40,552 bases of DNA from an uncultured Pseudomonadota bacterium (GTDB taxonomy: Bacteria > Myxococcota_A > UBA796 > SXON01), in contig CAIXRH010000064.1 of the NCBI GenBank assembly GCA_903921785.1, forward strand, positions 1-40,552, read 5' to 3'. Made by a program: the position numbers and the translations under genes. Of the stretch, positions 1-7,761 are shown piece after piece (positions within the stretch are counted from its first letter, which is position 1; each line of letters opens with the position of its first letter). The notes beneath the pieces were generated by a model. The model was not told the origin of the DNA and searched no databases. It saw nothing but the letters and a program-made list of their open reading frames with translations.

Positions 1-189
1 CCCCAAGGAACGCCCAGGGTGACCCCCTCACCCCCCGAGTTCCTTGGCCTCCGCGCCGCCAGACCCCAAGGAACGCCCAGGGTGACCCCTTCACCCCCTG
101 AGTTCCTTGGCCTCCGCGCCGCCAGACCCCACGGAACGTCCAAGGTGACCCCTTCACCCCCTGAGTTCCTTGGCCTCCGCCGCCCACCG
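1..189. repeat. 63-bp tandem array with nested hairpin, array 1
   Basis: Three tandem copies of a 63-bp unit open the window, so the array may extend to the left. Each unit holds a symmetric nested inverted repeat. The outer arms are CCAAGGAAC and GTTCCTTGG, at 3-11/39-47, 66-74/102-110 and 129-137/165-173. The inner arms are GGGTGA and TCACCC around a 5-nt loop. In the first copy the spacers between outer and inner arms are 5 nt on both sides. The third copy has one change in the left outer arm and one in the left inner arm. An open frame crosses the array only because 63 is divisible by three; I do not regard it as a gene. Confidence 0.9.
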
Positions 190-233
190 CCCAGTCCGGG
201 CGCCCCGCCTGCCGACCCGATAGCCCGCCCGCG

Positions 234-938
234 ATGAACCTCGTCCTCCTGGAGCCCCGCGAGCGCGGCGGTCCCCTCCCCGCCGCCGACGTGCGCACCC
301 GGCACGTCCTGGAGGTCCTCCGCCGCGGCGTGGGCGACCGGTTCGACGCGGGGATCGTCGACGGGCCGCGCGGCGTGGCCACGATCTCGGCGCTCGACGC
401 CGCGGGGCTGCACTTCCGCTTCGAGCCGACGGTCGAGCCGCCGCCGCTCGCCGCGATCACCCTGATCGTGGCCACCCCCCGGCCGGCCACCGCCAAGGAC
501 GTGCTCCGCGACGCGACCACCCTCGGCGTCTGCGCGATCCATTTCGTCCACGCCGAACGCTGCACCCCGTCCTACGCGACCGCGAGCCTTTGGACGGCCG
601 AGGCGGTCGGCGAGCAGCTCCGCCTCGGGGCCGCGCAGGCGTTCGACACCCGGCTGCCCGTCGTGACGTGGGGTCGCCCGCTGGCCGCGGCGCTCGCCGA
701 GGTGGCAACAAATATGCCCGTGGTTGCCCTCGACAACTACGAAGCGACCGTCGCCCTCGGCGCGCTCCGCCCACCCGCGCCGATCACGCTTGCGTTCGGG
801 CCGGAGCGCGGCTGGGGTCCCCGCGACCGCGAACAACTGCGCGCGGCCGGGGCGACGCTGGCGCACCTGGGGAGCCGGGTCTTGCGGCTCGAGACGGCGG
901 TCACCGCGGCCGTGGCGATCGTGGCGGCGGGGTCGTAG
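234..938 (+). CDS. rsmE: 16S rRNA (uracil(1498)-N(3))-methyltransferase RsmE
   Basis: This 234-residue protein has the length and layout of RsmE, the SPOUT-class enzyme that methylates N3 of U1498 in 16S rRNA using S-adenosylmethionine. The N-terminal PUA-like part contains the usual R-x-x-HVLEVLR start (about residues 21-30). The C-terminal trefoil-knot part holds the cofactor loops GPERG (189-193) and LGSRVLRLETA (212-222). The ATG at 234 gives the full family length although no clear Shine-Dalgarno sequence precedes it. It stands alone between a hairpin-repeat array upstream and a hairpin at 947-970 downstream. The assignment rests on motifs and is firm. Confidence 0.95.
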   Translation: MNLVLLEPRERGGPLPAADVRTRHVLEVLRRGVGDRFDAGIVDGPRGVATISALDAAGLHFRFEPTVEPPPLAAITLIVATPRPATAKDVLRDATTLGVCAIHFVHAERCTPSYATASLWTAEAVGEQLRLGAAQAFDTRLPVVTWGRPLAAALAEVATNMPVVALDNYEATVALGALRPPAPITLAFGPERGWGPRDREQLRAAGATLAHLGSRVLRLETAVTAAVAIVAAGS

Positions 939-946
939 GGCGGAGG

Positions 947-970
947 GTGGGCGCACCGTGCGGCGCCCAC
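947..970 (+). terminator. GC hairpin after rsmE
   Basis: A perfect 8-bp inverted repeat (GTGGGCGC / GCGCCCAC, 8-nt loop) starts 8 nt after the rsmE stop codon. No T-tract follows. It is a candidate transcription end or 3'-protecting structure by position only. Confidence 0.5.
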
Positions 971-1137
971 GGGCCCGACACGAAGAGGCTCACCAACTCG
1001 CGGGAAGATAACCCAAACCTACACTTCTGCCTCGGCAGACGGAGGCACGCACAGCCGGACGAGGGGTTCTGCGGCGGTCGACGGTGCGCGCCGCGCGGGT
1101 CGGTCACCACACCGCCCCCCGCGCACCACCGCCCCCG

Positions 1138-1212
1138 CGGCACCTCGACCACCAACGTTTGTCGTGGCTCGCGACGCCCCTGCACCACCGGGAGGTGAAC
1201 CCACCTTCATCC
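1138..1212 (+). repeat. Dispersed intergenic repeat, family A copy 1
   Basis: About 75 bp matching the copies at 2684-2758 (plus) and 2386-2451 (minus). It runs from CTCGACCACCAACG through GTGGCTCGCGACGCC to GGGAGGTGAACCCACCTT. The end contains a small palindrome, AGGTG-AACC-CACCT. The remaining sequence of the 939-1233 gap shows no gene. Confidence 0.8.
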
Positions 1213-1233
1213 TCGTCAACCACGGCACCCGCC

Positions 1234-1659
1234 TCACTTCCCTGGGTACGACGTCCGCATGTGCGCGACCGACCGCACCAGCAACTCTTCGAGCACCGCG
1301 AGGTCCACGTCGGCGAGGCGCTTGAGGTAAAGATAGGAAGAACCTGTAGTGTAGCGGCCGAGGCGCGCCATGAGGTCGGGCCAGCGTTCGAAGCCGGCCA
1401 TCACGTAGACCACGAGGTTGGCCTTGCGGGGCGAGTAGCCGGCGACCGCGGCGTCCCCCTCGCGGCCGCTGGCATAACGGTAGTGGTAGCTCCCGAATCC
1501 GACGATGGACGGCCCCCACATCCGCGGCGGCTCCCCCACGACCCGCTCGAGGAGCGTGTTGAGCGCGGCGCACTCGGCCTGCCGCGCCTCCGTCTGCCCC
1601 GAAAGGAACTCCGCGACCGGCACCGGCGTGGGTTGGGTCTTGTTCTCGGACTGTGCCAT
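1234..1659 (-). CDS. DUF1801 (YdhG-like) domain protein
   Basis: This is a cytoplasmic protein of 141 residues from the ATG at 1659. The open frame extends further upstream, but that extension runs through a dispersed repeat and has no family character. The middle of the protein carries the DUF1801 signature, with MWGPSIVGFGSYHYRY (about residues 47-62) followed by a short basic-acidic turn and the GYSPRK segment. The family is widespread and its biochemical role is not established; the fold resembles a small binding domain. The gene converges on rsmE and diverges from the lipoprotein gene at 1900. Upstream bases show only a weak AGGT ribosome-binding match. The family call is confident; function is unknown. 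Confidence 0.85.
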   Translation of the reverse strand: MAQSENKTQPTPVPVAEFLSGQTEARQAECAALNTLLERVVGEPPRMWGPSIVGFGSYHYRYASGREGDAAVAGYSPRKANLVVYVMAGFERWPDLMARLGRYTTGSSYLYLKRLADVDLAVLEELLVRSVAHMRTSYPGK

Positions 1660-1734
1660 GACGACCTGGGTAACCGACCAACGGCGCGGTCGACGACCAA
1701 GGTGTCGAGGGGCGGCGGCGCCCCACCGCCGTTC

Positions 1735-1800
1735 CACCCGGACGCGTGGGTGGTCGAGGAACCGCCGGGGCGAGAAGGGCACCACGGGCGGGGGCGCCGC
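1735..1800 (-). repeat. Dispersed intergenic repeat, family B copy
   Basis: Read on the minus strand it contains CCCTTCTCGCCCCGGCGG followed by TTCCTCGACCACCCACGCG. It resembles the copy at 40130-40170 (CCATTCTCCCCGCGATCG followed by TTCCTCGACCGCCGACC). It shares the CTCGACC core with family A. It lies between the divergent genes that start at 1659 and 1900. Confidence 0.6.
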
Positions 1801-1899
1801 GGCCGAGCACAATCCCGGAGGGGCTGGCGGCCGCCGGGACCTCCGGTCCCCCCGCGTCCCCGGGCACGCCTCCCCGAGTCCACCACGTTATCCGCCCAC

Positions 1900-2295
1900 A
1901 TGAAGCTCGCTCCCACCCTGGCGCTCATCGGGCTCTGCTGCCTCGCCTGCTCCTACACGGACGTGAAGGGCGACACCTGCACCGCCGACGACCTCTTCGA
2001 GGCCGAGAACGGCGACCGTTACTGCCGCGACGCCGACGCGCCCGACGAGTGCGAGGCGGTGGTCAACGAGATGATCGACGCCTTCGTCACCTGCGGAGAC
2101 GGCGCCTTCACCGAGGATCAGCTCCGCCTCCAGCTCGCCCAGGACGGGGTCACCTGGGACTGCGATCTGGCGGTGGCCACCAGCCTCGACCTGGATACCT
2201 GCCACGAGCAGCTCGCCGACCCCGAGTGCGAAGACGGGGTGGCGGTCATCTCCGAGGAGTGCCAGGGGTCGATCCTGGCGGTGGAAGAGGAGTAG
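1900..2295 (+). CDS. Cys-rich predicted lipoprotein, family not recognised
   Basis: A 131-residue protein beginning at the ATG at 1900, chosen because a hydrophobic signal peptide follows directly (MKLAPTLALIGLCCLAC). The likely lipidated cysteine is residue 17, so the mature protein would be membrane-anchored on the outer side of the inner membrane or in the outer membrane. The mature part is acidic and has about nine further cysteines spaced through it, which suggests disulfides. It contains no catalytic motif that I know. The minus-3 position is Cys rather than Leu, so the lipobox is imperfect. Flanked by repeats on both sides, it appears to be transcribed alone. Confidence 0.7.
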   Translation: MKLAPTLALIGLCCLACSYTDVKGDTCTADDLFEAENGDRYCRDADAPDECEAVVNEMIDAFVTCGDGAFTEDQLRLQLAQDGVTWDCDLAVATSLDLDTCHEQLADPECEDGVAVISEECQGSILAVEEE

Positions 2296-2305
2296 CCGCC
2301 AACGG

Positions 2306-2348
2306 CGTCGGCGCGGCGACGAACGTCGGCGCGGCGGCGAACGTCGGC
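2306..2348. repeat. 18-bp direct repeat
   Basis: Two and a third copies of CGTCGGCGCGGCG(A/G)CGAA begin 11 nt after the lipoprotein stop codon. It is short and may be simple-sequence drift in GC-rich DNA. Confidence 0.6.
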
Positions 2349-2385
2349 ACCCGGGGCGGCGGCGGCGCGACGCACCCCCACAAGG

Positions 2386-2451
2386 ATGGGTTCACCTCCC
2401 GGCCCGGCTCCACGGTCGCGAGCCACGACAAGCGTCGGTGGTCGAGGCGCC
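2386..2451 (-). repeat. Dispersed intergenic repeat, family A copy 2
   Basis: Inverted relative to the copies at 1138 and 2684. On the minus strand it reads CTCGACCACCGACGC, then TTGTCGTGGCTCGCGACC, then GGGAGGTGAACCCATCC. Together with the plus-strand copy at 2684-2758 it brackets hairpin array 2 as inverted repeats. Confidence 0.8.
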
Positions 2452-2499
2452 GCCGACGCGGCCGGAGCCGATGGGGCGCCCCGGCCACCTTCACGAACG

Positions 2500-2665
2500 C
2501 GTCACCCATCGAGTTCCTTGGCCTCCGCCCCGCCCAAGCCCAAGGATCGCCCAGGGTGACCCCGTCACCCATCGAGTTCCTTGGCCTCCGCCCCGCCCAA
2601 GCCCAAGGATCGCCCAGGGTGACCCCGTCACCCATCGAGTTCCTTGGCCTCCGCAGCGCCCAAGC
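2500..2665. repeat. 63-bp tandem array with nested hairpin, array 2
   Basis: A right half-unit (2501-2521) is followed by two complete units at 63-bp spacing. Each unit is a symmetric nested hairpin: CCAAGGA (2540-2546), 7-nt spacer, GGGTGA (2554-2559), 5-nt loop, TCACCC (2565-2570), 7-nt spacer, TCCTTGG (2578-2584). The next copy is at 2603-2647. The sequence is clearly related to array 1 but carries its own fixed differences, such as GATC in place of GAAC next to the left arm. Confidence 0.9.
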
Positions 2666-2683
2666 CGAAGCACGGCGCCCCAG

Positions 2684-2758
2684 CGGCACCTCGACCGCCG
2701 ACGCTCCTCCTGGCTCGCGACGCCCCTGCACCACCGGGAGGTGAGCCCACCTTCGCCG
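2684..2758 (+). repeat. Dispersed intergenic repeat, family A copy 3
   Basis: It is very close to copy 1 at 1138-1212, sharing GGCTCGCGACGCCCCTGCAC and CACCGGGAGGTGA. It carries the CTCGACCGCCGACG core and the AGGTG-AGCC-CACCT palindrome. It ends 43 nt before the glyS stop codon. Confidence 0.8.
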
Positions 2759-2801
2759 GTGCGCTCGGCGCCGACGTCGGTCGATGCGCCGACCCGCCCC
2801 C

Positions 2802-4835
2802 TCAGCTCGTCGACAACTTCGAGAAGTCCGCGAGCGTGGAGAAGCGGTCGACGATCGCCCGGAGCAGGCCGAGGCGGTTGCCGCGGAGCGCGAGGTCCTC
2901 GTCCATCACCATCACGCCGTCGAAGTACGCATCGACGAGCGGGCGGAGCGCGACGAGCGCGGCGAGCTGCTCCTTGGGCACGCTCGAGGCCGGGATCGCC
3001 GCGACGGCCTCCCGGAGTGCGTTGCCAGCGGGGCCGATCGCGTCGGCGTCGAGCGCGTCGAGCGCCAGCACGTCCCCCGGGTTCTGCTTCACCAAGCCGG
3101 CGACCCGGCGGAAGGTCGCGCGGATCGCGCCCATCCGCCCGTCCGCGGCCAGGGCGCCGAAGGCCCGGGCGCGCGCCGCGAGGTCCGGGACCAGCCGGGA
3201 GCCGGCGGAGAACACCGCTTCCACCACGTCGGTGGGGACGCCCTCGTCCTGGAGCGCGGCGCGGAGGCGCGCGTAGACGAAGTCGCAGACCTCGTCGCCG
3301 CCGACACACCCCGCCGCGCGGAAGACCTCCTGAACCGGAACGGCCGCGACGCGACGGCCGAGCAACAGCGCGACCACGCCCACCGCCGCGCGACGGAGCC
3401 CGAGGTGATCCGCGCCGCCCTTCGGCTGCAACCCCGCGGCGAACGCGGCGTCCAGCAGGGTGAGCCGCTCCGCCAGCGCCAGCGCCGTGCCCGCCGCCGA
3501 CCCCGGCACCGCGTCGCCCGTGAAGCGCGGGAGGTAGTGCTCCTCGATCGCCAGCGCGACCTCCGCCGGCAGCCCCTCCGCCTCCGCGAGCTTTCGCCCG
3601 ACGTGGCCCTGGAGCTCGGGGAACTCCCCGACCATGAGCGTGGTGAGGTCGCTCTTGGCGAGCAGGCCGGCTTCGAGGACTGCCCCGGCGTTCGCCGAAC
3701 AGAGCCCCGCGAGGCGCTCGCCCGCGGCCGCGAGCTGCGACTGCCGCTCCGACATCGTGAGCGGCCGCCCCGACGCGCCCTTCACCTCGCGCAGCCACAC
3801 CATCCCCGACAGCTTCTGCCCGTGCTCCGCGAGGGGCCGCTTCCGGTCCTCCGCGTAGAAGAACTTCGCGTCGTGGAAGCGCGCAGCGAGCACGCGGGCG
3901 TTGCCGGCCGCGATGAGCGCTACGTCGCCGTGGGGGTTGTTGGCCGCGAGGAGGAACTGGTTGGTGAGCTCGCCGTCGCGGTAGAGCGGGAAGTACCGCT
4001 GGTTCACCTTCATGCTCTCCACGAGGAGCCGCGGGGGCAGCCCGAGGAGCGAGGCATCGAACTCACCCACGATCACCGTGGGCTTCTCGATGAGGTTCAC
4101 CACCTCGTCCACCAGCGTGTCGTCGGCCCGGAGCTCGGCGCCGATCTCGGCGGCGCGGGCCCAGAGCCCCTCGACCAGCTGCGTGCGACGCTCCGCGAGG
4201 TCGGGGACGACGTCCCGCGCGAGCAGCTCGGCCTCCCACTGCGCCGCGCCGGTGACCCGGAACGGCTCGGGGTGCCAGAGCCAGTGGCCCACCGAGGTGT
4301 CCACCGTCGCCTGCCCGGCGATATCCGTGGGAACCCGCACACCGTCCACCACGGCGCAGACGTACTGGATCGGCCGCGGGAACTGCTCCTTGCGGCGCCC
4401 CCACTTCATCGTCTTCTTGAACGGGATCGCGAAGATCGCGGCGTGGAGGCCGGCGGCCACCACGTCCACCAGCTTCTGGGCGCCTTCCACGCGACGCGCG
4501 GCGATGACCTCGCCCTTCGGCCCCGGGACGCGCTCCAGCGCCTCCACCGACACGCCGAACTTGGCCGCGAACGCCTGCGCTGCCGGACCGGGCGCCCCGT
4601 TGGGGAACGCCACGGACACGGCCGGACCGGTGACCAGCTTCTCCACGCCGGGCGTCTCCGCCACGACGTCGGAGAACGCCACCGCGACGCGGCGCGGCGT
4701 GCCCCAGACCCTCGGCGCGCTCGGCGCCAAGGGCCCGAGCAGCTTCGCCATCTGGGCGGCGAAGCCCTCCATCGCCGGCCCCACGAAGCGGGCGGGCAGC
4801 TCCTCGACCCCAATCTCGACGAACAGCTCGGACAT
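2802..4835 (-). CDS. glyS: Glycine--tRNA ligase beta subunit
   Basis: This is the 677-residue beta chain of the alpha2-beta2 glycyl-tRNA synthetase, which works with GlyQ to charge tRNA-Gly in the cytoplasm. The N-terminus (MSELFVEIGVEELPARFV) is diagnostic. Further family blocks are FKKTMKWGRRKEQFPRPI, VNQRYFPLY and AEDRKRPL. The C-terminal third is the helical tRNA-binding region, ending about where the family normally ends. The ATG at 4835 lies 2 nt after the glyQ stop codon, so the two are one operon with glyQ first. The frame continues far upstream through glyQ as a high-GC artefact; the chosen start is fixed by the conserved N-terminus. Confidence 0.97.
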   Translation of the reverse strand: MSELFVEIGVEELPARFVGPAMEGFAAQMAKLLGPLAPSAPRVWGTPRRVAVAFSDVVAETPGVEKLVTGPAVSVAFPNGAPGPAAQAFAAKFGVSVEALERVPGPKGEVIAARRVEGAQKLVDVVAAGLHAAIFAIPFKKTMKWGRRKEQFPRPIQYVCAVVDGVRVPTDIAGQATVDTSVGHWLWHPEPFRVTGAAQWEAELLARDVVPDLAERRTQLVEGLWARAAEIGAELRADDTLVDEVVNLIEKPTVIVGEFDASLLGLPPRLLVESMKVNQRYFPLYRDGELTNQFLLAANNPHGDVALIAAGNARVLAARFHDAKFFYAEDRKRPLAEHGQKLSGMVWLREVKGASGRPLTMSERQSQLAAAGERLAGLCSANAGAVLEAGLLAKSDLTTLMVGEFPELQGHVGRKLAEAEGLPAEVALAIEEHYLPRFTGDAVPGSAAGTALALAERLTLLDAAFAAGLQPKGGADHLGLRRAAVGVVALLLGRRVAAVPVQEVFRAAGCVGGDEVCDFVYARLRAALQDEGVPTDVVEAVFSAGSRLVPDLAARARAFGALAADGRMGAIRATFRRVAGLVKQNPGDVLALDALDADAIGPAGNALREAVAAIPASSVPKEQLAALVALRPLVDAYFDGVMVMDEDLALRGNRLGLLRAIVDRFSTLADFSKLSTS

Positions 4836-4837
4836 CG

Positions 4838-5752
4838 CTACCTCCCCAGCTCCTTCCGACGTTCTTCGAGGCTCATCCGCGACGTCTCCTTGTAGAGCGC
4901 GGCGCAGGCGCAGGCGAGATCGCGCACCCGGCGGATGTAGCCGGCGCGCTCGGCGACGCTGATCGCGCCCCGGGCCTGCAACATGTTGAAGGTGTGGCTC
5001 GCGCCCATCACGCACTCGTACGCGGGCAGCGGGAGCCGGGCTTCGACGAGGCGCCTGGCCTCCTTCTCCCACACCTCGAAGGCGGGGGCGAGCAGCGACG
5101 CGTCGCTGCACTCGAAGTTGTCCTTCGCCTGCTCCAGCTCGTTGCGGGAGTACACGTCGCCGTAGGTGATGCAGCCGGGCTGGCCGCGCTCGCCGACCCA
5201 CACGAGGTCGTAGACGTTGTCGACGCCCTGCAGGTACATCGCCAGGCGCTCCAACCCGTAGGTGAGCTCGCAGGGCACCTCGTCCAGCTCGATGCCGCCG
5301 ACCTGCTGGAAGTACGTATACTGAGTGACCTCCATCCCGTCGAGCCAGACCTCCCAGCCGAGGCCCCAGGCGCCGAGCGTGGGGGACTCCCAGTCGTCCT
5401 CTACAAAACGTAGATCGTGGGCCTTCAGGTCCAGGCCGAGGGCTTCGAGGCTGCCACGGTAGAGCGCCTGGATGTTCGCCGGGTGCGGCTTGATGAGCAC
5501 CTGGAATTGGTAGTAGTGACCGAGGCGGTTGGGGTTCTCTCCGTAGCGTCCGTCCGCCGGGCGGCGGCTGGGCTGCACGTAGGCGCAGCGCCACGCGCCC
5601 GGGTCGAGCGAGCGGAGGAACGTGGCCGGGTGGAACGTACCGGCGCCCATCGGCTGGTCGTAGGGCTGGAGGATCGCGCAGCCCTGCGCGGCCCAGTAGG
5701 CCTGCAGGCGGAGGATCAGGTCCTGGAAGGTCAGTCGCGGCGTCACGGGCAA
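4838..5752 (-). CDS. glyQ: Glycine--tRNA ligase alpha subunit
   Basis: This 304-residue protein is the catalytic alpha chain of the tetrameric class II glycyl-tRNA synthetase. Typical blocks are [15 protein letters not shown] near residue 30, the motif-2-like run [28 protein letters not shown], and the glycine-recognition region around [19 protein letters not shown]. The length matches bacterial GlyQ. The start at 5752 gives a normal N-terminus ([13 protein letters not shown]). It is the first gene of glyQ-glyS. A 93-nt gap separates it from the preceding minus-strand gene, so its promoter probably lies at 5753-5845. Confidence 0.97.
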   Translation of the reverse strand: MPVTPRLTFQDLILRLQAYWAAQGCAILQPYDQPMGAGTFHPATFLRSLDPGAWRCAYVQPSRRPADGRYGENPNRLGHYYQFQVLIKPHPANIQALYRGSLEALGLDLKAHDLRFVEDDWESPTLGAWGLGWEVWLDGMEVTQYTYFQQVGGIELDEVPCELTYGLERLAMYLQGVDNVYDLVWVGERGQPGCITYGDVYSRNELEQAKDNFECSDASLLAPAFEVWEKEARRLVEARLPLPAYECVMGASHTFNMLQARGAISVAERAGYIRRVRDLACACAALYKETSRMSLEERRKELGR

Positions 5753-5811
5753 ACTCCCCGGGGGGGCGCGGTGCTAACGCGGGGGGCCGTGACGGGCATG
5801 GGAGATGGCGA

Positions 5812-5833
5812 GGAGGGCGCGCCGGCTCCCTCC
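5812..5833 (-). terminator. GC hairpin after the hydrolase gene
   Basis: A 6-bp inverted repeat (GGAGGG / CCCTCC, 10-nt loop) lies 12 nt beyond the hydrolase stop codon and before glyQ. There is no T-tract. It is a candidate terminator by position. Confidence 0.35.
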
Positions 5834-5845
5834 GGTCGCCGTCGA

Positions 5846-6658
5846 TCAGCCCGCCGCCGCGAAGAACCGCTCGAGGACGGGCGCGATCGCCTTCGTGCCG
5901 ATGTTGTGGTCCTGGCCGGGGATGAGCTCGTGCACCGCGCCAGGGATGGCTCTCGCCAGCACCTCGGCGCTGTGGTGCATCCAGGGCGGGCTCTTCCCCC
6001 CGGCGGCGCTGAGCGTGGGCACGGAGACGGCGGCGCAGGCGGCGACGAGATCGTCGGGGAGGGGGCCGCCACGCTGGGTGTCGCCGAGGAGCGCGAGATC
6101 GTAGGCCAGCGTGTGCGCCACCGCGCGCAGCTTCGGCCACACGTTGGGCATCCAGCGCATGACGAAGATGCCGAACGCCGGCACGCCGACCACACGCATG
6201 AACAGCTTGACGGCCGAGTCCCGGTCCCCGGCGGCGAGCAGGCTGGAGATGCGCTCGCGGTAGTCGGGCGGGTCGGGGACGTGGGTGCCGTCGAGCGCGA
6301 AGGGGGCCTCGTAGAGGACGAGGCGGCGCACGGGGAGCCCCGCGCCGATCGCGCGGAGGGTGAGCGCCACGCCGGAGGAGATGGCGTAGAGGTGCGGCGG
6401 CCCGTCGACGCAAGCGACGATGGCGGCCAGGTCTTCGATCTCGCGGGCGGGGTCGTAGGGGGCGGTGTCCCCGCTCTCGTCGCGGCCGCGGCGGTCGTAG
6501 ATCACGACGGTGAAGCGCGGCGCCAACGCCTTGGCGAGCGCCGCCATGGGGCCGAAACCGCGGCGGCAGAACGCACCGTCGACGAGGATCAACGAGGGGC
6601 CGCTGCCCAACTTCTCGTAGGTGAGCGTGGTGCCGTCGGCCGAATGAGTGATGCTCAC
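5846..6658 (-). CDS. Alpha/beta hydrolase
   Basis: This 270-residue cytoplasmic alpha/beta-hydrolase-fold protein has the family's DRRGRDESGD loop after strand 4 (about residues 55-64). A nucleophile elbow A-I-S-S-G places the catalytic serine at about 94. The late GQDHNIG segment supplies the catalytic histidine. The elbow has Ala in place of the first Gly of G-x-S-x-G, which is common in this subgroup. The substrate cannot be told. The start is GTG and shares a GTGA overlap with the stop codon of the upstream ArsR-SRPBCC gene. The two proteins are therefore probably made together, and the hydrolase is likely under ArsR control. Confidence 0.88.
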   Translation of the reverse strand: MSITHSADGTTLTYEKLGSGPSLILVDGAFCRRGFGPMAALAKALAPRFTVVIYDRRGRDESGDTAPYDPAREIEDLAAIVACVDGPPHLYAISSGVALTLRAIGAGLPVRRLVLYEAPFALDGTHVPDPPDYRERISSLLAAGDRDSAVKLFMRVVGVPAFGIFVMRWMPNVWPKLRAVAHTLAYDLALLGDTQRGGPLPDDLVAACAAVSVPTLSAAGGKSPPWMHHSAEVLARAIPGAVHELIPGQDHNIGTKAIAPVLERFFAAAG

Positions 6659-7446
6659 GACACACCCAAACGGTTGACGAGGGCCGCGAGCTGGTCAAGC
6701 CCGGAGCCGACGCCCTGCGTGTAGCCATAGCCGACGTGCAGCTGCTTCATGCTCGCGGAGGCGAACCGGGTGTGGTGCGTGAGCCGCGCGCCGCCGGGAA
6801 CGGCCTCGAAGCTCAGGGTCACGACCATCTCTTCGGCGCCGGGCGCCTCGAAGCGGTTGGTGTAGCGGATCAGCCGGTCCGCTTCGATGGCGACGTACTC
6901 GCCGCCGAAGACGGGCCCCTGCACACCGTCCGGCCCGGTCATCGCGAAGCGGTAGCGACCGCCCACCCGGAAGTCCATCTCGCAGAGCGTGAGCGGGTAG
7001 CCGGCCGGGCCGAACCACTGCCGCAGGTAGTCCGGGCGGGAGCAGGCGAGGAACAGCACCGAAGGAGGAACGGGGAAGTCGCGGGTGAGCGTGAGCTCGC
7101 GGTCGGCATCATCGGACATGGAGGGGACCTCGGGAACGGGAAGCGTGCGCACGAGCGCATCGAGGCGATCGAAGGAGCCGGCCCAGAACGCTTCGTACCG
7201 ACCGAGCCACTGCCAGGCTTCGACGAGCGCGGTGGGGCGGAGGCTGACCCGGCGAAAAGCATGATCGCGCCGGCGCTCGATCAGGCCGGCGCGCTCGAGC
7301 ACATCGAGGTGGCGACTGACGGTGGGCTGGCTCAACGCGGAGGGCCGCACCAGCTCGCCGACCGTGGCCTCCCCCTGCGTGAGCCGGGCGAGGATCGCGC
7401 GCCGCGTGGGATCGGCAAGGGCGGCGAAGGTGAGGTCGAGCGACAT
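6655..7446 (-). CDS. ArsR-family regulator fused to an SRPBCC/AHSA1 domain
   Basis: Starting from the ATG at 7446 the protein has 263 residues. Residues 4-72 form a winged helix of the ArsR type (LADPTRRAILARLTQGEATV, then SQPTVSRHLDVLERAGLI). It lacks the metal-binding ELCVCDL cysteines, so it is not an obvious metal sensor. From about 115 a START-like AHSA1 domain follows (LTLTRDFPVPP, RQWFGPAGY, FRVGGRYRF), with a hydrophobic cavity that could bind a ligand. These two modules are usually adjacent separate genes; here they form one frame. An ATG 12 nt upstream (7458) is possible but lies inside the palindrome at 7454-7482. The downstream hydrolase overlaps by 4 nt. I infer autoregulation. 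Confidence 0.88.
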   Translation of the reverse strand: MSLDLTFAALADPTRRAILARLTQGEATVGELVRPSALSQPTVSRHLDVLERAGLIERRRDHAFRRVSLRPTALVEAWQWLGRYEAFWAGSFDRLDALVRTLPVPEVPSMSDDADRELTLTRDFPVPPSVLFLACSRPDYLRQWFGPAGYPLTLCEMDFRVGGRYRFAMTGPDGVQGPVFGGEYVAIEADRLIRYTNRFEAPGAEEMVVTLSFEAVPGGARLTHHTRFASASMKQLHVGYGYTQGVGSGLDQLAALVNRLGVS

Positions 7447-7453
7447 GCACTCA

Positions 7454-7482
7454 TGCATATAGCATGATGGCTATATGTGCAA
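7454..7482 (-). promoter_or_regulatory. Putative ArsR operator and promoter at the gene start
   Basis: An 8-bp perfect inverted repeat, CATATAGC / GCTATATG (7456-7463 and 7470-7477, 6-nt spacer), is the most AT-rich spot in the vicinity. On the minus strand a TTGCAC -35-like box (7482-7477) is followed after 17 nt by TATGCA. That would put the transcript start at or next to the ATG at 7446, so a bound regulator would block its own promoter. The palindrome is seen directly; the promoter is an inference. Confidence 0.6.
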
Positions 7483-7740
7483 GTATCGGTCTGGACGCCG
7501 GGGAGCGGGCGCCCGCGGGACGCCGGAGCGCACTCAAGCCGCCGGCGGGCGCGCCGCTGGCGAGAGAATCCCCTCGGCCACCCCCGGCACGGCCGAACCT
7601 CGCTCCACCACCCCGGCGGCCCAGCGCGAGGGGGACCGCAGCGCGGCCACGGCCCGGTCAAATCCCCGGCGGCGGCTCCCGATCCGCCCCGTCCGGCCCC
7701 GCGCGCGCGCAGCGCGGGGACCAGGTAGGACCGGCGGGCT
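7483..7740. other. Intergenic stretch without a recognised gene
   Basis: The GC-rich DNA between the divergent-facing end of the ArsR operon and the end of fkbH contains no supported gene, no CTCGACC core repeat and no array unit. It has only short GC runs. Confidence 0.5.
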
Positions 7741-7755
7741 CGGGCCTCCGGCCCG
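7741..7755 (-). terminator. GC hairpin after fkbH
   Basis: CGGGCC-TCC-GGCCCG forms a 6-bp stem with a 3-nt loop, 6 nt beyond the fkbH stop codon and at the end of the five-gene operon. There is no T-tract. Confidence 0.45.
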
Positions 7756-7761
7756 CTGCCC

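Noticed and set aside
19-237. Open frame through hairpin array 1 encoding a 21-residue repeat
   Set aside because: The frame persists only because the unit is 63 bp; the dyad symmetry explains the conservation better and array 2 is likewise intergenic.
1-2665. CRISPR array
   Set aside because: Units are contiguous 63-bp tandem copies with no variable spacers and no cas genes nearby.
2784-4895. Long plus-strand open frame opposite glyS
   Set aside because: It is a mirror of glyS codons in high-GC DNA, Arg/Glu/His-rich with no family features, while glyS is unambiguous.
4836-6728. Continuation of the glyS frame far upstream
   Set aside because: It overlaps glyQ and the hydrolase; the conserved GlyS N-terminus fixes the start at 4835.
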